A DNA stretch of 64,000 nt, from positions 120,001-184,000 of the forward strand of contig JAQFVV010006337.1 in the NCBI GenBank assembly GCA_028023455.1, written 5' to 3'. The translations under genes were made by a program, and so were the position numbers. This DNA comes from Epiperipatus broadwayi (lineage: Eukaryota > Onychophora > Udeonychophora > Euonychophora > Peripatidae). The notes under the pieces are model-generated. The model was not told where the DNA came from and did not search any database. It saw nothing but the letters and a program-made list of their open reading frames with translations. Of this stretch, positions 13,570 to 29,925 are shown in pieces. Every line of letters begins with the position of its first letter. Within the stretch, counting starts at the first letter, position 1.

Positions 13570-16500
13570 TAATAATGTGTTAGTGATAATTAATAACATG
13601 TCTAGGTAGCTGAATAATATCAGAAGCTATAGAGGTGAAAAATCTTTAAAATTTTTATTATTTAGTCAATTTATAGTATTCTCTTATACTTCATTTATTG
13701 TAATTAATAAGATACTTTTATATTTTTTAAAAGAGAGTTTAAAATACAATATATTTTGAACTTCATTTAAATGGGTTCTAATTTTTAAGTGTTCTTACCA
13801 GTCATATTTTATCTAAAATTTAATCTAAACTTCGCAATGAAACAAATGGATATAATAAATAAAATGTATATAAATTATAATACTATGAAAATGCATAATA
13901 TGTTCATTGATGCCATTATATTAATGCTTAACTGGAGAACTATTTTGATACATAAAAACCACAGCTCGGACATTATACTGATGCAAGGGAAAGCTATTTG
14001 CCATCTAAAAAAAAATTGTGACACATTATTTATAAGCTTATCCAGGAGTTTTTAAAAAAAGAATAAGATACTTATATCTTATGAATTATCATAAAATACA
14101 ATAATAAAAGAAATGGAATGTTTAGTCATTTTTGAAGGAAACATTTTTATTATATATATATATATATATATTACAAGAATTAAAAAGAGCTTACAGAGAA
14201 GATTTTGTTAAGGAGTTGTGATATTAAAAAAACTTCTAGTCTCAGAAATATCAAAAATGCATCTTTAGAAGTATTTGTTTTGAAGCACTTTATCAAGGAT
14301 GGAAACCTATATAAAAGAATGAACACATAATAGTTGATTAAAAATGGATCCATGGAAATATTGTGGAAAAGTTTACCGAATATTTTTAAAGTTAAAATTA
14401 TGTAAGAAGCTTCACATGATTAGTTTTGCATAATGAATCTTTAATAATAATTATTTAAAACAGTAAAACCAAGAATTATTGTTTTATAAAATTTACTAAA
14501 ACGGATTAACAAGGATTTTATTATATTTTAAGATTTAAAAAGACGTCGAATTATTTTTTTTTTACTATTGTTTTAAAAATTGTTCGCCAACCACCATCAA
14601 TGGATTGTTCTTGTTCATCGTCATAGCAACGGAGCGGGGGGGGATGCTCTTGAAGAATAACGCATTTTAGGAGGAACATTAAAAAAAAAAAAACTAGAGA
14701 AAATAATAAGCTTTATAAACTCTATCAAAAACTTTTATCAAGTAAAAAATTGGTGGAAGAAATATGTAATTATAGTCTTAAATTTTTACTAATTTAGCAT
14801 AATTGTAAATCTTCTATTTTTTTTTATAAGATTAGGAAAACATAAACATTAAGTCATTAATAATATTAAAATTTTATAATAGAATAATCTAATAATTCAG
14901 ATAAGAATATTTTTAGATAGAGTGTATGGATGTATATTTCTTTATGTATGCAATGACCGGTATCTAGTGGATGAAGAAACCTACTGAACATGATGACCAG
15001 ATAAAGGTTACTTGGTAATGATAATGAATATTAATAATTTATAACGTATATTTTTTGTTTTCTTTAGATCATCTATGAATTGTAAGAATGAAGTGTAAAA
15101 GTTTTAATTATATGAAACGCATTTTTATACAACATTTTTTAAAAACATTATGAGATAGGATTGATTTGAAAATATGCATACGATGATTTTTTTTATATTA
15201 GTGATATAATCCAACATAATAACAAATAACTATGTGATTCTTTTAAAATTTTCATGTTATGATATTCAAATATTGTCTGATTAGATTGTATATGATTAAG
15301 CATACAGAATGATGAAGTAGACAAACTTTTCTTGTGGAACAATGGGATTGTTTAATTATCAATGAATTTTATTTATTGTTTTGTAAATGCAGATAGTTAT
15401 TTATCGATGTAAGATGTGGAAAATCTTGAGAAATAATGTTGAGATAGTGGCTTGAAAGTACTTAGTGAACAGGAAACCAAGATGATGTTTTTAAGAAATA
15501 GGATGTTATAAGGAATGTGAATAATATTTAGTCTTTGTGTAGAGATCAGCATAGTTAACAAAGCCCTATGACTGGTACACATTTTATTTGGACAGTGTTT
15601 TATATTTCTTTAAATATTTGATGTTCTAATAAAGCTGAAGAAATAGCTTTACCATCATTTATGTACTAGAAGATATTAGACAGGTAAAGGTCATACCTCT
15701 TTCTTGTTAATGCAATGTGCCTTTTTTTTAGATATATTATGAGTGATACTCTAGCTTTCTTCCTTAAATCCTATACATCTGTTTCGCTATCTTTATTTCA
15801 TGTAACTGCATCGTTTAGTAAGATATTTTTGAAAAAAAATGGTAAATAATTTAGAGCTTAGGTTATGCTATCGTTTTGTATAAGATTGGTTTATTTGCTT
15901 ATAAGGAACAGAATTTTATAACTTAAAATTGAAGGTCCAATGTATCCTAAGAAAAGGAAAGAATCATAGAATATGTTTTTTGAATTTATTTCGGAAATGA
16001 AATATAAATTTTTAAAATGGAGTATGTAAACAAAAATATTTTTCTTTAAAATGTTAATTATTTTTGAATGCTTTATTATTATTTTTTGGAGAAAAATAAG
16101 TATTGCATATTTTTAAAATACAATAATATACAATAAATGTAGGGAATATGCATAGTATATTTTTTGTTCATTGAATAACAGGAATATATTGATTATTACA
16201 CTTATATCATACTAAAGTAGGGCTAAATAAGAATATATTATGATTAATAAACATCGTATGATATATGATATTCACTAAAATCTAGTAATGATTTTTGGAT
16301 AAATATTTTGTGTAACATCTTTGATATTGCAAGATGAAATTTATTTTTAATATTTTAAGAAATCCATACTCATTATAAAGTTAATTTTTGTTTTTTTCTG
16401 TAGAATGTTTTCCTATGAATGTTTTTTTTTTAAAAAATAAGATAGTTTAATAATATTAAGGATGAAATATTTTGCTAATGAAATAAGTAAATATATTTGT

Positions 16501-17620
16501 AATAAGTTAACCATACTGAGAAACCAAATGGTAACATTTTATTTTGTCTTAAGTCTAAATAAAGATATAACTAAAAATAAATTATTTTATAACCCAGTAG
16601 ATAAAAATGTAAAGTATAAAATAAGGATATCCATTGTAAATAGTGTACATAAATTGTTTATTTTATTTTGTTATTATTAATAAACTTTGTTAAAATTTGA
16701 TTTTTCAAAATTTTTGTGTCTGGATTGTTTATTTCTCCACTTCACTGCATGAAATCACGATATATTCATAATAATTGAAACAAATATATAATTTTGCACA
16801 AAAAAGACAAATAGAGAAATATTTAGAATTTAAATATTTTATTGGTATTCTTTTAATTAAATAATTATAATTTTACATTGTTTTTATTGGTCATAAATCA
16901 GTTATCACAATAGTATATTGAATTATATGCTAACAGTTGCCACACATACTTTTGTTGGTCAGATTATCAAATGCTACCACATATTTATTATATCATTACA
17001 TGAAGATAAAAGATTATATTAAATTATTTCATTTTTATTATGATAATAAAATTATAGTGAAAAGAAAAGATATACAGAATTAGTTAAACGATGAAGAATA
17101 TTATTATTGTTTTATTATTATTAATTTAGTAGTAGATTATGACATAAATCCCTTCTCATATTTTACTACCGTATTTGTTATTAACTTAGAATAAACTTTA
17201 TGAACCTGAGATTTTTTTATAGAGCTAAATTATTATAAATAGAAGATTAAGATGTAATTATTAGCTTAATCTTAGTGAGTAGAAGTTATTAAAGTCATAA
17301 GAATACTATGAGTTTGTTATTTGAAATAGTAATAAAGGGGGGATAGTGTTCTTATGCCATTGAGGTAGTATCCTGTAGGATATTGGCTCAATGTAATCTG
17401 TCTTGTCACCTGTATTTTCACTTCAAGTCTCATAAAAATATTAAATATGTATTAATTTTTTTTTTTTAAAAAAACTGAACTTTAATCATATTTTAAGTTT
17501 GAGTTAGTGAAATATTTAATTTTAATGCTGAATATTTTATTTATTAATTATTAACTGAGCTAGAACCTGTTTTATTTATATCATATACTATTTTGAAGTG
17601 GGGATGCACAAGACCAGGTT
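13570..17620. other. gene-free AT-rich DNA
   Basis: No protein-like frame or recognisable element was seen. Between about 14540 and 14680 the sequence is less AT-rich and holds several CpGs and a G9 run near 14634, but no element was identified. A small (AT)n tract lies at 14153-14171. Confidence 0.55.
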
Positions 17621-17621
17621 A

Positions 17622-17748
<127 letters not shown>

Positions 17749-18119
17749 TGAAAGGAAAAGTAGAATAAACACAGACAAAAATTTGGTAGGATTTTTTTCT
17801 ACATCTCCTGGAATAAAATAATCATAGTAAAAGATTAATTTTGAATTTAAGATAAAATCTTATTGTAAACTAAACATTTAAAAAAGTTTAAATAATTATT
17901 AACATTGTATTCTGACAAATTAAAAACAAGCATGTTAAACTGATAATTATAAAAATGTATACTATCTATTTTGAAATATTTTTACTTAAACAAAATTTCT
18001 ATCTATTAGAAATTTTTTTAAGTAAAATTTGATCATACTTTTGATAAAATCCAGAAATAGGTTTTAATTAAAATTGTTTTTAATCAAGAAAAAACAATTT
18101 TTAAGTAGTGTTTGTGTCA

Positions 18120-18620
18120 CCTCAGCTGACTACAGTTTTTGTTATCTTAGATGTCTATATAAAAAGAGTTGACAAAAAATAGTTGAGTTGTCTAGTAGTT
18201 TTTGGAATACAGTTTTTCTAATAATTTTTTGAGAAGTAGTTGGCAGTAATTATAGCTGTCCAGAAGAGTTGGCTAGCAGAGTAGTCCAGATCAGGACAGA
18301 AAACTATTATGAAGATATATGACTGCAAGGAGGGAACTTTCAAAAACTGTTCTATAGTTCATGATAGTAAAGTTTGAATTCACATAAAAAGGGTCAATTT
18401 CAAGTGTTTCATAGCTACAAATTTGTTCTAGAAAATAGTTTGTTTGCCTATACAATCCTAGACAGAAGGAGGATCACTGCAGTTATCTGATTACACCTTT
18501 CCCAATGATAACACTTATCAAGAGAACTTCAGCTTGCTGAAGAATTAATTATACATATGCTGATGTATTTATATGCAGAGGAAAATAAATTACCTTTTAC
18601 ATATGAAGCATAGTTGGTGA
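18120..18620 (+). promoter_or_regulatory. possible LTR-type promoter and polyadenylation region
   Basis: A TATA-like box (TATATAAAAAG, 18156-18166) is followed about 430 bp later by an AATAAA signal in GGAAAATAAATTACC (18582-18596). The stretch is less AT-rich than its flanks and lacks an ORF. This is the layout of an LTR, and it lies shortly before the long-LTR element at 18.9 kb, but no partner repeat was found in the window. Confidence 0.25.
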
Positions 18621-18913
18621 GTTATTTTCATAATTACTTAAAATGACAGTTTTTAACCTGTATTTTAAATTTAAAAATATATAATCAAGAATATCCTGTG
18701 ATAGTGATAACAAGACTGATATTTTAAATAATTTTGTTAGTGAAAATGACATTTAGAAACATATTTTAAAAAATAAGTAAATTTTGCTTGAATAAAATGA
18801 TTGGTTCATAGAAACTTTTAAATCTCCAAAACCTTTTAGAATAGAAAAAAGAAAACAAAAGAAGTTTTCCAGAGTGTGTGTGTATATATATATATATCGA
18901 TATATATATATAT

Positions 18914-21143
18914 ATATCGATAAATCTATCTATATTTTAAAAATCATTTGTTGTTATTTAAAAAAATCTTTGATTTGATGTTTATATATATGGAGTATTA
19001 TTATCATTTATGGTTATTAGTTATAGTTGTTTGGATATATTATTTTATTTATTAGTTAATGGTACATCACTGTGAATATTTAATTATTAAAGATAAATAA
19101 AGACATATAAATTGTTGATTATAAAAAAGATTATTTTATTTGTAGTGATTATTAAAAAAATGCAATATTATTATTTATGTATAGATATATATTTTAAAAG
19201 CTGTCAAATTTTCGATTTAATATTTTGTTATATGGTTAATATTTTTTTGAATGTTAATTGTTTAAAATAAAACATGTATAACAATGGTTTTCAAAACAGC
19301 ATTTGCTAGCACATGGAACAACAGCAGCAACAAAAAGAAGCCATTATTATTAAGATAGTGATTACAAACAAACTGAAGGATAAAAATTTGTTGTACTTTG
19401 TTTCTTTGAAATTGCCATTCTTAAGAATAGTGGAATAAGATAAATTTCTGTAATCAATACATAAACCATGACTGGCTAATTTATATATATCACAGCCAGG
19501 GAGCTGCACTGTTTCCTTTCATTTATTCCAAAGCAATTTAAAAAGAAAAACTAAGCAAATTTCAACACATGAATTTCAATGCGTCTGAAGCTGAAATTTG
19601 ATATAGCTATCTGGAATCTATAATGGTCAATGTAATAATAATCTGGAGGTAACTAAAATTAATTAATATATTGGATTCAACATGGCAATTATTATTTTTT
19701 TTTCAAGGAGAGAAATTTTTAAAAAATGAAGTATATATGTGCATTTGGAAACCAATATTTTTTTTTAACATGGTATTTCTTCAATTTAACTTTAGATAGA
19801 ATGCATTCTAATATTAAACAAATAAAGGAATAAAACAACGAAACAAGTTGACTTTTGAAAAGAAAAATAAACAAGTAAAACTTTGAAAGATAGTAAATAA
19901 TGTTATTAATATAAATGATATATATATATATAAATTTGAGATCAATATTTTTTTTTACTTTTATTTTTAATTATAAAAATAAAACGTTTTTATAAATATC
20001 ATTCTATTCAATTCAAGCATCTTATTTTCTAAAAACAACAAACGTTTAATGAATGTTAAAGTTAATTCTTGGGTAATTTAAAATTTTAAAATATGCCATA
20101 TAGGTTTGGGTTGCATATGAGTTGTTATATATATATTAATAAATGAATTTATATTTGTAAATTTTATTAGAAAAATTTTTTATATTTATTTATCTATTTT
20201 CATTTTTTTTTTTAAACTTCATATAATAATTCTTATGCAGACCTAAACAATAATTTTTATATTTGCTGGATATAATTTTTTTTTTCAATTTTGAATATTT
20301 GAAAAATATAAATATGGATTTGTGTTTATATTAATGCATACTTGTTAAGCACAAATATGTCTTTATCTATTTAATATATATACTTATTGCAAGTATATAT
20401 GTATATTTTTTTTTTGTATTTGGGTTTGTATTTAAAACATTGATACTACCTAAAATTAAACCATAATATAAAAATAAAGGATGTACTATTTGTTTTATAA
20501 GTAATGCCTTTGTAATTTATTTGAAAGAGTATTAATATTTTATTCTTATTTTTCTTTTAGTGCCAGAGTCATTATGAAATTAATTGAATTCATAATTTAA
20601 TAAAGGATAACTTCGTATTTCACTTATTATTTAGTCTTTAAGTTACTTACACATATTATTGTTTATTGATATATTTAGATATACATAAATTTACTTATTG
20701 AATGTGTATATTGGATTTAATAGAATTCCCTTTGTTTCTGATATATATTTGATTAGTTAGTCATATCAATCTTGAGAATAAATTATAAGGATAGATCTCA
20801 TTGCTCTGTATGATTTTAGATTTATTTCATGTATAGCTAGTTGGAAGGGCATATAAACAATTTATTTAAATATAACTGGGATAATTTTATCTTTCTTCAT
20901 TTAAATTATATAATTTATTATATTAGGCTTTCTCAACAATTGGATTCATTTAGATTATATATATTCCATTACATTTATCATCCAATGTTTGAAGCATTAT
21001 TTTCTTCTCATATATTGACATTCCATTATATTTGATGTATAATATGTTTATATGATATATTGTCCATTACATTTGGCACCACAAACTGTAGGTCCCAGTT
21101 AACTGATGATTGGTATAATGGAGTAAAAGTACATTCCATTACA
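18914..21143 (+). repeat. 5' long terminal repeat (about 2.2 kb)
   Basis: It matches 25257-27479 over its whole length with small indels and scattered substitutions. The extreme left end is blurred by an (AT)n tract (18881-18913), where the other copy has TGTAAATATC. The right end is ambiguous. The phrase TCCATTACATTTGGCAC occurs twice, at 21063 and 21135, so the LTR could end at 21071 or 21143. The second fits better, because the 3' copy also contains the first phrase and then breaks into (AT)n. Confidence 0.65.
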
Positions 21144-21145
21144 TT

Positions 21146-21163
21146 TGGCACAACAACTAGGGC
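21146..21163 (+). promoter_or_regulatory. putative tRNA primer binding site
   Basis: TGGCACAACAACTAGGGC begins two bases after the likely LTR end (ACA). A PBS starts with TGG, complementary to the CCA end of a tRNA. A similar TGGCACCACAAACTG at 21074 is the alternative. The tRNA species was not determined. Confidence 0.4.
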
Positions 21164-22508
21164 CCAAAATAAGCTAATTAGGGCTTGAAATACACCACAT
21201 ACCTGAGAGATGTATAGTTTAAAGAAAGAGAAGCATTTTTGTGTATGTAATTTTTTTTATATATAAAAATATTTTGGCCTTATGTTTAGATGGTGATGGT
21301 TACTGTTATTGTATTTTTTTTATGATGAGAGATAAATACTGTCATGAAACAGCTTAGTTTCAATTTAAAAATTATATTGATGGCATTAAATTATAGAGTA
21401 ATAATTTTGTCCATATTTGGAAAATTTATGTTGTAAAAAATCTATAATTTTGAAGGTTAGATTGGATATTTGATTGTTGGAGTTTGGTTGGTTCTATTGC
21501 AAGTATTGATGTTGGATAGGGAATTTTTGTCATTGTCTTGAGGATGTGATGTATTCATGACACTTGTGACTGATTGATCTAATTCACTGCTCCAACCCAA
21601 ATTGTGATGTTAGTTACTATTTATCATGAAGCAGTTAACAGTAGTCCTGCCATGATTTTACCTCTAAAACTCCAGAGAGAGTAAGGTATAGTGCTTTTTG
21701 ATATATATATATATAATATTTGCCTCTAAGACTCCCAAAGATGAGCAAGGAAATATTTTATAAATAATAGCCCCTAAGACTTAGATGTAATCAGGACAGT
21801 GTAATAGTGTTTGTAGAAAACTATTATGGGTTGTAGTAGCTTACAGAGACTGAAATGTGATGATCATCTGAGAGTTCATGGAGCATTGTATACTTTAAGA
21901 GCAGTGATTGAATTCTTTTATCTACCTCAAAATTGTGAAATTCTAATCATTCTTTTGGCTGTCAGTATCTGTCAGATCTTTAGAGGAATAGATGAGTATA
22001 TAACATAAAAATATACCACAAAACTTAGGGACTTGGTTAAATGATTATTGTTGGTGACAAATAATCTATTACATTGGTTATCAACTAGGGTTTGAAAACA
22101 AACATATCAATGTTTTATTTTTTAATATAAGTGACCTTTAAACATGAAGTTCAATTAGTGAATGTTTGTTGATAATAAATTGCACTAGTACAATTTTTAG
22201 TAAAATAATGTTTCGGGCACAAAAGTTAATAATTAGTCAAGTTGATTTTTTTTTATGTATATGAAATGGTATTAAGTTTTAAGGTCCAGTAAATTTATAG
22301 GCATCAATTTAATCATTTTATATCTAACTACCATTATCTTGAGTGAGAAAGTTGTCTCACAATATTACTGAATTAGTTATTTTTAAGGCATGTGAACATT
22401 TTATTGTATTTTAAATATTTCGAGGTTCCACATTTTAGTATTGTATAAGTGTAGAATATTTATTATCATTAAATATAAATAAATGTTAGCTAGTGATCTC
22501 AGTTGTTA

Positions 22509-22539
<31 letters not shown>

Positions 22540-22571
22540 TAGAGAAATTTATTTATGTTATGGTGATAGAT

Positions 22572-22659
<88 letters not shown>

Positions 22660-22880
22660 AAGAAGTTCATGAGTTCAAACAACTGAAATTTAGATTGTTG
22701 GATAGCTACTATGTATAATAAAATTAAATGGGTTGTATTTTGCTTAGTTGATTAATTGCTTGTTGGGATAATGATTGGAGATGGTGAGCTCTTGATCTGT
22801 GGTAATTACTATAGAGAAATATAAATATATATATCTTAGATTTTTTTGTATGAGTATATAATATTGCAGTTCTAATAATA
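21164..22880 (+). other. leader of the LTR element, non-coding
   Basis: No long frame is present between the PBS and the first ATG-led ORF. The leader includes small AT tracts (21702-21715, 22520-22539) and a large one at 22575-22655. It is less AT-rich than surrounding DNA between about 21560 and 21980, where the short frame at 21826-22008 has no recognisable product. Confidence 0.5.
22575..22655. repeat. (AT)n microsatellite
   Basis: About 40 AT units lie within the leader of the LTR element, some 220 bp before its first ORF. Confidence 0.95.
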
Positions 22881-24053
22881 ATGGATAACAGTAGTGAAAT
22901 GCCAATTAGTGGAGATTTTGATTTAAGAGATTTTATGGAAAAATTTAGAGCGGAATTAAAAGCAGATCTTAGAGCTGAGATGAAAACCAACTTAAAAACA
23001 AATTCTGATGAACTTAGAGCTGAATTGAAAACCAACTCTGAGACACTAGAGTGTAGATTAAATACCAACTCTGATGGACTTAGAGCTGACATAAAAACAA
23101 ATTCTGAGAAACTAGAGTCTAGATTAAATACCAATTATGATGAACTTTCCTCTAGATTAGAGACAAATTCTGATGAACTTTCCCAGAAACTAGAGACTAG
23201 TTTAAAAACCAATTCTGATGAACATTCTAGGGGATTAAAAGTTGAATTAAAAGTGCTGGTAGATGATAGTGTTAGGAGATTAGAGATAAAATTTGAGAAA
23301 AAAATGGAAGAATATAAAGAACCCCTAGATGTGACTAGTGAAAATATTAATGAAAATAAAGAGTATGTTAAAATAGTTGATAGATCCTTAGAAATAAGAT
23401 TAAATTCACAAAAGCAATCAGAAGAAGTAGAATTAAGTTGTGAAAGATTAAAGAACACTGTTCAGAATTTAGAAATTGGACAGTTAGGTTTTCAATGGAT
23501 TGACAATAGTACTCTAGAGTTAGGAGAAATAAAAATGCATTATAATAAAATGAATGAAGGTGTTCAGACTTTAGAAGTTGAATTAAGTTCACCAGAAAAG
23601 ATTAAAATTAACTCTCAAAAATAACTAGAAAGAACAGAATGTGTTTCTCAAAGTCAATGTAAAGAAAGTGTCATGACATATGAAAAATATTCTGCTAAGT
23701 TCTTTTTGTACAACAATTTTAAAAATAACAATCAGAGTTTTGATCATGAGTTGTTTAGTATGAATCTTCATAGGTGGTTTATGGATCATGTGTATGCATA
23801 TAACTTGGATGCAAGGGATTATTATTATTGTAATAAACCACTTGAAAGGCAAAACTTAATATATAAATGTAATTCTTCTCAATCTATAGCCAATGATGAT
23901 AGAGTGCATGTAAAGTGTTTAGTATATAGTAACATGAGTGTTGAATTCAAGAAATTTTGTCTGGATATGACAAATTATATTAGTCATAAGACATTATCTT
24001 ATAAAGAACAGTATCATGGTAATTTTGTGTGGTACAAAGAAAGCATATTTTAG
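22881..24053 (+). pseudogene. gag-position coiled-coil ORF of the LTR element
   Basis: An ATG at 22881 (MDNSSEMPISGDFDL...) opens 247 codons ending in TAA at 23622-23624. The same frame then continues to 24053, so one in-frame stop splits a reading frame of about 390 codons. Residues 30-115 are a ladder of 11-residue repeats with Leu/Ile at positions 1 and 5 and a Thr-Asn pair at 7-8 (for example LRAELKTNSET, LECRLNTNSDG, LRADIKTNSEK). This hendecad pattern is typical of a long coiled coil. The rest is charged and helical. The downstream segment holds an aromatic/Cys-rich patch (DARDYYYCNKPLERQ). I recognise no capsid, zinc-knuckle or enzyme domain. Position after the PBS suggests a Gag-like structural protein, which is an inference from place only. 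Confidence 0.55.
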
Positions 24054-25205
24054 ATATATTAGAATATAAATATTTGAGTGGTAATTTGTACCATTGTTGC
24101 AATAGAAATGACTTATTTTACAAGTATCCCAGTAGGACAAAGTTGGTAAGATATATCTTATTGAAATTTGAGAGAAATAAGAAGGTAAAGAAACCTAAAG
24201 AGAATTTTCTTTATGAAAATTGTAATAGAAGGATGAAAGTAGGCAAAGCAAAAGTTAAACTTAAAGTTGTAGAAGGAATGATAAATAATATTGATTTTCT
24301 TAGAGAGAATATTGACAAGGAAAGAGATGTAGGGAAAGCAAAGGTAAAATTTAAAAAAATGAGTAAAAAGATATTTGATCTGAATCTTGGTAGAAGGATG
24401 ATTGATGAGGAAAAAGAAATTGGCAAAGCTAAAATTAAACTTAAAATAAGAAGTGATGATGTGATTAGTAAAGATTTTTTTTTTGAGAAAATATAGCTAA
24501 GGAAAGAAATTTAAATAAACCTAAAGTCAAACTGAAAAGAATTAATATAAAATAGGATAATATTAATGTTGTAAAACAAAATAATTTTCACAAGTTCTTT
24601 AATGTTGAAGTTGTATCACATCAATCTGATTTACAATTTTTTAAGGATTATTTAGAAAGTTTGAATGAATACTATTCAAAATTGCCCAGAGAATTGTTTT
24701 CAATTGAACATAGAACAGGTGAATTAAAACAAAGACTTACTCAAGTCGATGATGTTTATCAAGATAGTCAAATGAAAGGTAATAGATTATCTAATAAAAT
24801 AGCAACTGTTATTGATAAAACTAAGAATTATGTTAGTGCTTATGATCAAGTTAGTATTTACATAAAGGATATAGAGGCAGAATCGAAGGAGTTCATAGCA
24901 AAATCTTTAGATACTTATCCTAAAATTATTCAAAAGCAATTGAATTATACCAAAATGTTATATAAAAATCTTGTAAATCAAAGCAAACTTCTTCACAGAG
25001 TTCAACAAACTGGAAATTCTTTTCAAGAAGAATTAAAAAGGCACTTTTGATTTTTTTTTTTTTAAAGAAAACTTGGACAAAGATCTAGATAATCTGAAAG
25101 ATAGATATGAACAAATGAATATGGTTATTAGTAAGAAAAGTAATATTTTTCAAACCATGTTAGTCCTCAGAAAGATTACAAATTTGAGAAATTTTTCAAT
25201 ATCTC
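24047..25205 (+). pseudogene. basic-repeat and coiled-coil coding region of the LTR element
   Basis: This continues the upstream ORF after a frameshift near 24040. Residues from 24190 to 24540 carry four copies of a motif like GKAKVKLK (GKAKVKLK, GKAKVKFK, GKAKIKLK, NKPKVKLK). Each follows a KER/KEK-type segment and they are about 35-45 residues apart. A T-run near 24476-24485 shifts the frame, a TAG interrupts at about 24553, and the frame then runs through an alpha-helical, Gln/Lys-rich segment to a TGA at 25048. Beyond another T-run (25051-25063) more helical sequence continues to about 25205. The lesions cluster at homopolymers, so some may be sequencing errors. No family was recognised. 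The repeated Lys-rich motifs suggest nucleic-acid binding. Confidence 0.45.
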
Positions 25206-25235
25206 ATAATTAATTAGTTATTTGCAAAGACATTT

Positions 25236-25256
25236 TTTAGGTGGATTAGGGGGTAT
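25236..25256 (+). promoter_or_regulatory. putative polypurine tract
   Basis: The purine-rich AGGTGGATTAGGGGG lies immediately before the TG that opens the 3' LTR at 25257. This is the expected site for plus-strand priming in LTR elements. Confidence 0.5.
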
Positions 25257-27589
<2,333 letters not shown>

Positions 27590-27599
27590 AAGACAATTA

Positions 27600-28148
27600 T
27601 AATTAGTTAAAAGTAAATTAATAAAAAATAACTTTTATAACCTGTCAAAGATTTACTTGATTTTTTTTAAAAAAAAACTATAATCAGTAAAGATAGAATT
27701 TGATAAGGATTCATATCATCTATGTTTTATTGCACACATACATGTGTGAATTTTATGTATATTTTCCAAATGAAATTAATTGCAAAAATAATTTTCAATA
27801 ACTTTATTTGACAAAATGAAATATATGATATATAGACAGTAGTGTATGTGAACACACATATATGTTAATAAATATTTGTATTATTAAAATTTGATAACTT
27901 AAAATTTAATCATTTACTGTATTTATATGGTGATTGAAATATATAGTCATCAATTGTACTCACATACATATATATAAATTTTAATCATTAATTTTATTAT
28001 TTTATGACAACTAAAATATGCTTAGAAATTATGTGCAGATATATATTAATGAGGGTAAAGTAGCCACATATGTAAAATTTAATAAATTTTTATTATTAAA
28101 TGTCAACTGAAAATTATTCATTGTATAAATTATACTGCACATCTGTGT
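27600..28148. other. gene-free AT-rich DNA
   Basis: Nothing recognisable was seen between two long (AT)n tracts. Confidence 0.5.
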
Positions 28149-28577
<429 letters not shown>

Positions 28578-28581
<4 letters not shown>

Positions 28582-28608
28582 GGAAGGTACTTGATATTGT
28601 ACTGAAAC
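28578..28608 (+). ncRNA. hammerhead-like motif at PLE 3' end
   Basis: CTGAGGA (28578-28584) fits the CUGANGA core. One unpaired A, a stem GGTAC/GTACT with an 8-base loop, and GAAA (28604-28607) follow. PLE terminal repeats are known to carry hammerhead motifs. Stems I and III were not confidently resolved, so this is called on core plus stem II only. Confidence 0.45.
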
Positions 28609-28639
28609 ATCAGCATTTAGCTTTTTCACTACACGGAAT

Positions 28640-29925
28640 ATCCCGCAAATAGTAATAATAATATGACATCTTTTATCCATGAAAACATTAGAATTAACAT
28701 ATATATATATATATATGCATTTTATGTAAACCATTTAGAGATATTGTCAATATAAACAATGTAATCATTTTTTAATTGCATATTACTCAAAATCAGAAGG
28801 CTTAATTAATATGTATATAGCCATATTCTTTACACCTTTTGTTATTAATAAACTTGTATTCCATTGTTAAAATTATTCCAGTGAACTTAATTCTAAATGG
28901 TTTTTAGAATATTATATTTGCATCATTTTTTGATCACAATAACAATTATGGAGCTTATGTTCTCTGAGCTAGATTCACCCATAGCCATCTATTATATGAA
29001 ATAGGTATGTATATTAGTGCTTAAGGGCATTTATATATCCTGGTTACTGATAAGAGTATATTCTTTAAAGCCCCTGCACTACATTTTATTTTAGTTTAGT
29101 CCTCATTAGAATTTAAGTTACAGTGGGCCAGTACATTAATGACACTTAAGTGGCCAGAGCACTGATGATGATCAGTATATTTTAGTATCCCAGCATTATT
29201 GTTTTTATATTATAGGTTCTTATGGATTAGCATTTAAATTGGTGCATCCAAATTAATGATTAAATAAATGCTGGCAAAATAAGGGTCAATAGTTAGCCTG
29301 CACTACAATAGACCCATTTTAAATCCAGTCACCAGATTGACTGTTGATTTATTAGATTTTAGATCATTCCTGGTGATGGATGATTATTATACTGAGTTTT
29401 ACTTGTTTTTAATGCTGGTGAATTTATGGATAATTATATTTTTAGTTACTATAGGGGTTAATTGTTCTGATCTCTCAGAGAGATTTTAACATCTCTCATG
29501 CTCATAAATCAATATTATTTTTAATATATTTTTGTGATATTTAATTCATAGTCAATCATTATTTTATCATTATTTTATATTTTAAATTAAATATTATGTT
29601 AAATTTTATATTTTGTTCAACAGGGGTTGATTATGATTTTCCATAACCCAATCAAATCACTACTCTATATGCCCATCTCATTATAATATATGTATATATG
29701 TAGAGGCACTGAGACTTCACTTACTTTTTCTTATCAAATCTTAAGTTCATAATTATACTTAATTAAATTTTTTTGTAATTATTTTTTCAACTAGAGTTTT
29801 TTTTTCTTTTAGTATAAACTACAGATTATAGTTTTATCTATTTATTAAACAAACATTATTTTCTCTCAAAATAACATAAAAATACAATATATATATTATA
29901 CCGGATACTCAATTTTTTCTGATAC
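28640..29925. other. gene-free DNA, possibly decayed repeats
   Basis: The stretch between about 29000 and 29480 is less AT-rich and CpG-poor, suggesting an old decayed element, but no family was recognised. A small AT tract lies at 28698-28715. Confidence 0.4.

Noticed and set aside
14625-14645. G-quadruplex or CpG-island promoter at the G9 run
   Set aside because: There is only one G run and no four-tract pattern, so nothing supports a defined function.
22724-23134. Minus-strand ORF opposite the coiled-coil ORF, and similar minus ORFs at 23135-23852 and 24211-24426
   Set aside because: Ser/Leu/Phe-rich antisense shadows of the plus-strand coding region, whose hendecad and Lys-rich motifs are the real signal.
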